Position numbers and translations under genes: made by a program. From the NCBI RefSeq assembly GCF_947172395.1, contig NC_069090.1, positions 7,140,291 through 7,204,290 of the forward strand: DNA of 64,000 nt, read 5' to 3'. This stretch comes from Bicyclus anynana. Lineage: Eukaryota > Arthropoda > Insecta > Lepidoptera > Nymphalidae. Below, one piece after another: positions 58,450-64,000 of this stretch; positions within the stretch are counted from its first letter, which is position 1, and every line of letters starts with the position of its first letter. The notes beneath the pieces are model-generated. The model saw nothing but the letters and a program-made list of their open reading frames with translations, did not search any database and was not told the origin of the DNA.

Positions 58450-58541
58450 AATTAATTGGAAAAAAAATAGTCCTGGTTTTAAAAAATTAAGTATTTTTAG
58501 ATATGGTGAACTAGAAGTTAAGTCATTACAAGATGACTTGG
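58450..58541 (+). CDS. Candidate exon remnant next to a SINE, unrecognised
   Basis: After an AG at 58448-58449, one base completes the phase-2 codon of the candidate exon above. The frame then reads INWKKNSPGFKKLSIF and RYGELEVKSLQDDL before running into an antisense SINE at about 58544. A usable donor is GAA|GTTAAG at 58516. The protein-like composition suggests a coding remnant. Better acceptors lie 5-7 bases upstream in other phases, so the joining is uncertain. Confidence 0.25.
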
Positions 58542-58543
58542 CA

Positions 58544-58698
58544 TCATCACTAGCAACCCATATTCGGCTCACTGTTGAGCACGAGTCTCCTATCATAATG
58601 AGAGGGGTTAGGCTAATAGTCCACCAAGCTGGCCCAATGCGGATTGGCAGACTTCACACACGTAGAGCATTAAGAAAATTCTCAGGTTTCCTCACGAT
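58544..58698 (-). mobile_element. SINE family A, truncated
   Basis: Antisense tail half only (AACCCATATTCGGCTCAC to TTTCCTCACGATGG); it cuts off the candidate coding segment before it. Confidence 0.75.
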
Positions 58699-59239
58699 GG
58701 CATCTTTACTAAAACCATTGATAAATGTAATATGTTTATCAACAAACAAATTAAAAATGATATAAATCGCTAGTCATTTTACACCCAATGAAAATTTTAA
58801 TTAACCTTTTCCTATATTAATGACTAAGAATTTGATTAATAAGTTTTTGAATAAAATTTTATAAAAAAATAAAAAAGTTTTGAATAAATTAGGTATGAAA
58901 CGACATTCACCATCTATGATTTACTTGTTGATAAACATTCCACATCGACTTTGGCTTTAGTATTTACTTGTATGGCATGCTAAAAGTAGATTTCATTTAA
59001 TTTAGATTACCTACATGTTGTAAAATATAAATATGAGCATTTTAAGCTTTCATTTTTCAATTATAATATAATTTTATATAATTATATTAAATCATTGTGG
59101 TACATTTTTATTGGAAATCAGCTTGTTATACATTCTTTGTTTATCACTATTTGGGATTCGTGTGTTTTTACTACGTGTATAGATTATATTGGTCATTGAA
59201 TCAAGGTAATATTGTAATTATTGTTTTGTGATCTGCAAG

Positions 59240-59379
59240 AAGTACTAGTATGTACCTACCTTAAGCACGTCCATTTTAAAAGGTCATTTTCGACATTGTT
59301 GTATCCAATATTGTGTAGAAGCAACTCCAAAATGAGAACAGCACGTCCATTGTCACTAGAAATACATGATGCTCTGATG
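59240..59379 (+). CDS. Candidate internal exon, unrecognised
   Basis: Between CTGCAAG and ATG|GTTAGC the open frame reads VLVCTYLKHVHFKRS, LYPILCRSNSKMRT and ARPLSLEIHDALM. Composition is protein-like, with both splice signals present but weak. It is flanked downstream by the foldback elements from 59429 on. Its membership in the same gene as the segments at 57885 and 60456 is only a proximity argument. Confidence 0.25.
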
Positions 59380-59440
59380 GTTAGCCTTTACTCTTTACTC
59401 TTGAAATATTTGGTTATCTACTTTTTCCTATATACAGGGT

Positions 59441-59702
59441 TATATAATGATTTATTTATTTTGCTATCATCCGCGAAAAGCCGACGAACCCATGCGACAA
59501 CGTCACCCAGGTCCGACAAAATACTCTCTACGTACGTTTCACACCGAAACCGGAGCATCCTCAGGAGATGTTGACTCTACAACGTGCAATTGCCAAAGTA
59601 TCTTTGCAATTGCACGTTGTATTTTGTCGGACCTGGGTGACATTGTCGCATGGGTTCGTCGACTTTTCGCAGATGATAGCAAAATAAATAAATCATTATA
59701 TA
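59441..59702. mobile_element. Large foldback element with nested hairpin
   Basis: 84-bp arms 59441-59524 and 59619-59702 are inverted copies with three mismatches. The 94-base centre holds a second, perfect 16-bp inverted repeat, TACAACGTGCAATTGC (59578-59593) and its complement (59606-59621), which overlaps the start of the right arm by three bases. Confidence 0.85.
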
Positions 59703-59748
59703 ATCATGATGAACTTCCGCAAAGTAACGTCTGCTTCTATCCAATATT

Positions 59749-59940
59749 TATATACAGGGTGTCCTATAAATGTTACTTTACAAGATGTTAGCTGTCATCA
59801 AGGTCTACTAAAACAACTCAATATATGTTAGCCGAAATTTTACGGTTAAAACTAACATATATTGCGTTATTTTAGTAGGCCTTGATGTCAGCTATCATCC
59901 TGTAGAACATTTCTTATTTTTACAGGACACCTGTATATAT
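59749..59940. mobile_element. Foldback MITE with TATACAGG(G)TGTCC ends
   Basis: Left end TATACAGGGTGTCCTATAA and right end AGGACACCTGTATA are inverted; inner arms CAATATATGTTAG and CTAACATATATTG continue the palindrome. TA-flanked ends suit a Tc1/mariner-like or related element. Confidence 0.7.
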
Positions 59941-60455
59941 CTACTCAATAGCAACCTTGCAAGGTAATAATGTGTCTCGGTGAACGATTCAAAGCATGAG
60001 CCAGTTCATCGTCTCGATAACGTCATTTCGTTGATATAACCACGTTAGACGATCGCAAAAGCAAATGAAAATACTGCCACTTGATGTACTTAGTGGCTTA
60101 TGTTTCAAATCGTACAGAATTACCCTGTGGTGTTGGGAAATTGGCGGTGGTTTATTTATATTTTTGGTTTACAAAATCCGGTCCGGGGGGTGCGATTCCG
60201 CTATTTTACACTCGTCGATGTATGTGTGTCATATTCGAATTTGAACTTTGTTTGTATAGGATGCCAAAATTAAAATGTCACTAACACAATAGATAATGAT
60301 CCAGAATGACTACTGACTACTATCTAAACTTTTTAAGGTTTTATCAAGTTCAGTTTAATCGCGATTTTCTGGTAAGAATTCAAAGGTCCCGAGGCATTGC
60401 CTAGCCTCTGTCTAGCTATTATCAGGTGATCGGGTATTATTTGACTTGTTTGCAG

Positions 60456-60675
60456 TGTCAAGCTATACCCTATGCCCGCCTCGTATAACGGCAATATGAT
60501 TCTCTCCTACAAGGAAAGAGATCTGGCATTACAATGGGCTGACTATGATACGTCTTATAATACTCATAACGCAAGTAAGCAGAAGTTAGTTGAATCTTTA
60601 ATGTACCTATTTATTAAAAGTCAGTATCGAAATGACCATTTAAAATGGACATTGGGAAACGAAATGTTTTATTAG
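60456..60675 (+). CDS. Candidate terminal exon, unrecognised
   Basis: A good acceptor (pyrimidine-rich, TTTGCAG at 60455; alternative GTCAAG at 60462) leads into about 70 residues and a TAG. Segments include KLYPMPASYNGNMIL, SYKERDLALQWADYDT, SKQKLVESLMYLFIK and HLKWTLGNEMFY. The balanced mix of acidic, basic and aromatic residues with two Trp is unlike chance translation of this AT-rich DNA, so I think it is a real last exon. The function is unknown and the upstream exon is unresolved. From acceptor 60463 the phase is 0 and fits the donor at 59380. Confidence 0.45.
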
Positions 60676-60869
60676 TGATCTAGGTAGAAAATATATCGAT
60701 TCATGTACGTTTTTTGTACTGTTTATTTTGTGCAATTAAATCTGTATATAAGATAATAAAAGTTGGTTTGTTTTTACTATTCACATGCAACATGGTAGTT
60801 CGACTAATATTTGTGTTTCATGTTAGAGACACGAGTTTCTATAAAAAATAAATAAATCACTATAGATAA

Positions 60870-61125
60870 GAGCCGTGATAGCCCAGTGGATATGACAGTC
60901 CGGGGCTTTTCAGTTGTGTGCATTTTAAGAATTTAAGTGTCACGTGTCTCAAACGGTGAAGGAAAACATCGTGAGGAAATCTGTATACCAGAGAATTTTC
61001 TAAATTCTATGCGTATGTGATGTCTGCCAAATTGCATTGGGCCAGCGTGGTGGACTATTGGCCTACCCCCTCTCATTCTGAGAGGAGACTCAAGCTCACC
61101 AGTGAGCCGAATATGGGTTGATAAT
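60870..61125 (+). mobile_element. SINE family A with head deletion
   Basis: GTGATAGCCCAGTGGATATG is followed after a deletion by CCGGGGCTTTTCAGTTGTGT and the usual body; the B-box is lost. Confidence 0.75.
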
Positions 61126-61377
61126 GATAGATACTACAAACTTTCAACCCCTATTTCACCCACTTCTCTTTTTATTTTAGGGATAAAAAGTAGCCTATGT
61201 TCTGCTCCAAGGTCCCATTTATCATAAAACCAAAATTCATATTGATCGGTTCAGCCGTGAAACGGTAACAGACAGACAGACTCACTTTCGCATTTATAAT
61301 ATTAGTATATATTTGTCGTTGGTGGATAAAAAGTAAAAACAATAAAATGAACTATTTCTTTGTATTGATTTTTTATT

Positions 61378-61511
61378 TTAATCTTTTTGCGTAGTAGTGG
61401 CATTAAGTCTTGCTAACCATTGCGTTATTCTATCTATGATAGGTCCCTCATGAGTCGGATGTACGGTTATCTTACCAGCACACCGCCCCAAGCTCACAGG
61501 GATCCACCAGG
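61378..61511 (-). CDS. Terminal exon of an unrecognised minus-strand gene
   Basis: On the minus strand a strong acceptor (TTTTTATTTCAG, ending at 61512) opens 134 nt entered in phase 1 and ending in TAA. It reads WWIPVSLGRCAGKITV, HPTHEGPIIDRITQW and LARLNATTTQKD. The sequence is GC-richer than the flanks and reads as real protein. AATAAA-like words overlap the stop region. I do not recognise the family. Upstream exons must lie at higher coordinates, part of them probably outside the window. Confidence 0.55.
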
Positions 61512-62149
61512 CTGAAATAAAAACAATAACTATCTTCTATACATCCATTATTATTGTTTACTAGAGGACGCCCGCGACTTTGTCCGCATGAAAGTCGATG
61601 TAAACTTTCAACTACCTCTTCCCTACTCTATCCCTACCCCTACCCTATACTACCTTACCCTCTACCCTACCCAATAGGGCTGCACCTCGTCGAACGCGGC
61701 GACTGTTACGCAAAAATAATCCTTAAAGCATGATTTAGTATTCACGCGCATTGGCTTAGCGTATTTCATGTATAACTGAGGTGTTTCCAGGGCCGGATCG
61801 TCCATACGGCGAAAGGAGCGGTCGCTCCAGGCGCCAAATCCTAGGGGGCGCCGAAATGGTAAAGACAAGATCGAAAAGAAATTTATGTGATGAATTTACG
61901 TGCGCAAAAGGCGCCATAGTTGGATCTCGCTCCATTCTAAAATTTACCTCGGTCCGGCGCTGGGTGTTTCTTTACCAATTTATATGATTCTTTTTTTTTT
62001 AATAGGTAATGGGTAATGTTAACTTTTTTTAATTATATGTTGATTTTTTTAATTCGGTGCAGTAATTTTGGGTCCTATACAATGCAATCAAACAAAAAGA
62101 CGATCAAATCTTTCCTTTTTGTAATATTAACTTATAAGGTACCTACATC

Positions 62150-62222
62150 CTAACCCAGGATTCGAACCAAGGAACTCATGATCCTAAACTACATAGGCTA
62201 ACCACTGGACCAAGGAGGCCTT
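62150..62222 (-). mobile_element. tRNA-like SINE head, family C
   Basis: The reverse complement has a TTGGTCCAGTGGTTAGCC A-box and GGTTCGAATCC B-box at tRNA spacing. A diverged relative lies at 63898-63975. The sequence around it does not fold as an intact tRNA by eye, so a SINE is preferred over a tRNA gene. Confidence 0.5.
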
Positions 62223-62230
62223 TTACTTAC

Positions 62231-62281
62231 CAGATTAACAGTAGTGGGCAGGTAAATGAAGATTTCGATGTTCGCTCTAGG
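62231..62281 (-). CDS. Possible upstream exon of the same minus-strand gene
   Basis: A consensus donor GTAAGT (minus strand, at 62230-62225) ends a frame reading RPRANIEIFIYLPTTVNL with no stop between the donor and a candidate acceptor near 62282. The phase leaving this donor in that frame is 0, whereas the exon at 61511 needs phase 1. Either another exon lies between, or the frame is different. The start position is approximate. Confidence 0.3.
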
Positions 62282-62567
62282 TCTACTAGGTTTTAGTTAC
62301 TACCAACACCACCACCAAACCACAGAAGTAATATTAAAAGTTGATGTTTACCTCCTGCAAAATAAATAAATAAATTATATTAGTTAGGCAAGTAGACTAA
62401 CATAAAAAAATATTATATATTTTTAGGGATGGAAATAAAAATAACCAAAACACAAATAAATAACTCAATCAACGGTTAAAAGTATCTAGTCTTAGATTGT
62501 CATGTTTAGACTAAATATAACAAATACATAAATACATATTGATATATATAAAAAATATAGTACTTAA

Positions 62568-63346
62568 TAGGGGAGACCTGGGATGAACGTAATTATTTTC
62601 AATGTTCTTTACCGCACAACTTTTTGAACATAAAAACTCCAAGCAATAGGTACACGTGATAGATTGGTCTTTTGGCTTCTTATTAACGCTAAGATTTTGA
62701 GGAAAAACTATCAAAAAAAAAAATTTACAACCTCTAGAGTAGATATTTTTTACTACCTCTAGAGTAACAGCGTAAGGAAATGATCGTAATACTTAATTAA
62801 TAAGGCTTGAATAACTTAATTTCTTCATGATATTCATTATTTATTCTTGAGGCTTTTATTACTAACCTACTATTTAATGTAACACGGCACAATTAAGAAT
62901 TACCAACATGTTCCAGACTATTACCTCTTGTGCAGCCTAATCCCTAATTTCCGCCTTAACTAAACCTCTAGTTGTTTTACGTTTATGAATATTAGGCATC
63001 CTGTGAAAGCACAAAAAATGTAATAAGAAGCAAGGAAGGATATAATTATGATAATCGGGATAAAAGTAACAAATTGTAAGTTGTAATCTGAGAAACAGTA
63101 TTATTAAAGGTGCAATTTGGAACGTCAAAATAAAAAGATGAATAAAATTACATTACTATAATAAAAATAAACATAGTTTAAAACAAAACTTAGGTACTTG
63201 TAGTCGTAGCGACTCGGTGCATATGTGAGGGGTCCAAAACGGCGCATAGATATCAGTAAAATAGTTATTAATGCAGAATGCACGATTCGCCCTAAAACTT
63301 ATTTGTTACCGTCATCCCGCGTTACTTTCATCCCTGATCTCCCCTA
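62568..63346 (-). mobile_element. TA-flanked DNA transposon remnant with transposase-like peptide
   Basis: Ends TAGGGGAGACCTGGGATGAA and the inverse of TTCATCCCTGATCTCCCCTA are inverted repeats. On the minus strand, after TTTCACAG, the frame from 63002 reads MPNIHKRKTTRGLVKAEIRD then TAG, with AAQEVI after it. This basic start resembles the N-terminus of pogo/jerky-type transposase-derived proteins. Most of the transposase is gone. Confidence 0.6.
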
Positions 63347-64000
63347 GGTTATTTGGTTTCCCCTAATTTGACTATCATTTTAGGAAAAGCATACAACTTG
63401 AAAATTACTTACTAATTTTATCATGGTAACAGTTCTCAAGTTCCAAGTAGCACATGTTTTTAAACAACTTATAATAATATGTATATATTATGTTATTGGG
63501 GCCGGTGAGTCTTGCCCGCATGCCGCATACACGACCGTACCTAGGAAATGCAAACCAAAATGTATTATCAAATGGAAAAACATACATACAGCCGAACGTA
63601 GAACTTCCTCCTTTTTGGAAGTCGGTTAAAAAAAGCAATGAAAGGAAAGTATCATCATTATCAACCTATTTAATTAGTCCAGAGCCTTTTATCCTAATAG
63701 GAGAGTGGATATAGAGCTTAGGCCCACCATGCTGCTCCGATGTGGGTTGGCGGGCTTAGGATGATTATGTCAAACTCAGAAACGACCACTTTCAGATGTT
63801 AATGATAATGACTTGAACGACGCCAACATCACCAATTTCCCAACTGCAGACTAAGAATGAAACTAAAAGTTTCCAAGAAGAAAGAATAACTTAGTATAAC
63901 ATATTGCACGTCCCAGTATTCGAACTTGTAATCCTAAACCACATATGCTAATCACTGGACCAACGCGGCAGTTAACTGAAGTAATAGTATGCGCAAAACT

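Noticed and set aside
60081..60284. 67-codon open frame before the candidate terminal exon
   Set aside because: No donor or acceptor fits it to the neighbouring segments, and the start lacks support.
62150..62222. tRNA gene
   Set aside because: A-box and B-box words are present, but an intact acceptor stem and cloverleaf could not be drawn by eye and a diverged relative occurs at 63.9 kb, so a SINE head is more likely.
62338..62360. Three-base micro-exon (GAG between TTTTGCAG and GTAAAC, minus strand)
   Set aside because: Splice-like words are frequent by chance in AT-rich DNA, and nothing ties it to the flanking exons.

Overview
The window is nuclear DNA from an insect, almost certainly a moth or butterfly (Lepidoptera). 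The evidence is AT-rich sequence with short exons and long introns, three conserved insect genes, and many dispersed repeats typical of lepidopteran genomes: tRNA-derived SINEs, Helitron-like elements that start TCTATACTAATATTATAAA, RTE and CR1-like LINE remnants, and MITEs. No bacterial or CRISPR-like content is seen.

Layout. 1-16.2 kb: no confident gene, only decayed transposons; this may be upstream sequence or the large first intron of the next gene. 16.25-29.07 kb (+): Fasciclin-3 (Fas3), an immunoglobulin-type homophilic adhesion receptor. Eight common exons encode three Ig-like domains and the transmembrane segment. They are followed by at least two alternative cytoplasmic tails: a proximal terminal exon, and a distal multi-exon tail with ITIM/ITSM-like tyrosine motifs and a probable 51-nt cassette exon. 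The signal-peptide exon is not found. 29.1-36.4 kb: intergenic, repeats, and a 200-N assembly gap at 30485-30684. 36.53-40.62 kb (-): a 496-residue C2H2 zinc-finger protein with about ten fingers and an acidic N-terminus rich in SUMO-consensus motifs. 40.62-41.35 kb: a 731-bp divergent promoter with a perfect E2F-like palindrome. 41.35-55.21 kb (+): a complete 15-exon codanin-1 homologue (CDAN1; Drosophila discs lost), 1360 residues, all splice phases consistent. 55.2-57.6 kb: tandem and inverted MITE copies. 57.9-60.7 kb: several unrecognised protein-like open segments on the + strand, perhaps one uncharacterised gene broken up by SINEs and large foldback elements. 61.4-62.3 kb (-): two convincing exon-like segments of an unrecognised gene that probably continues beyond the window. 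62.57-63.35 kb: a TA-flanked DNA transposon remnant with a short basic peptide resembling pogo/jerky-type DNA-binding N-termini.

The zinc-finger gene and codanin-1 are head to head and may share control. Codanin-1 is known in animals as a cytosolic partner of the histone chaperone ASF1, so a proliferation-linked E2F-type site between the genes is plausible. Fas3 is a separate cell-adhesion locus. Family assignments rest on sequence recognition without searches. Exon boundaries were hand-derived from GT/AG sites and phase bookkeeping.
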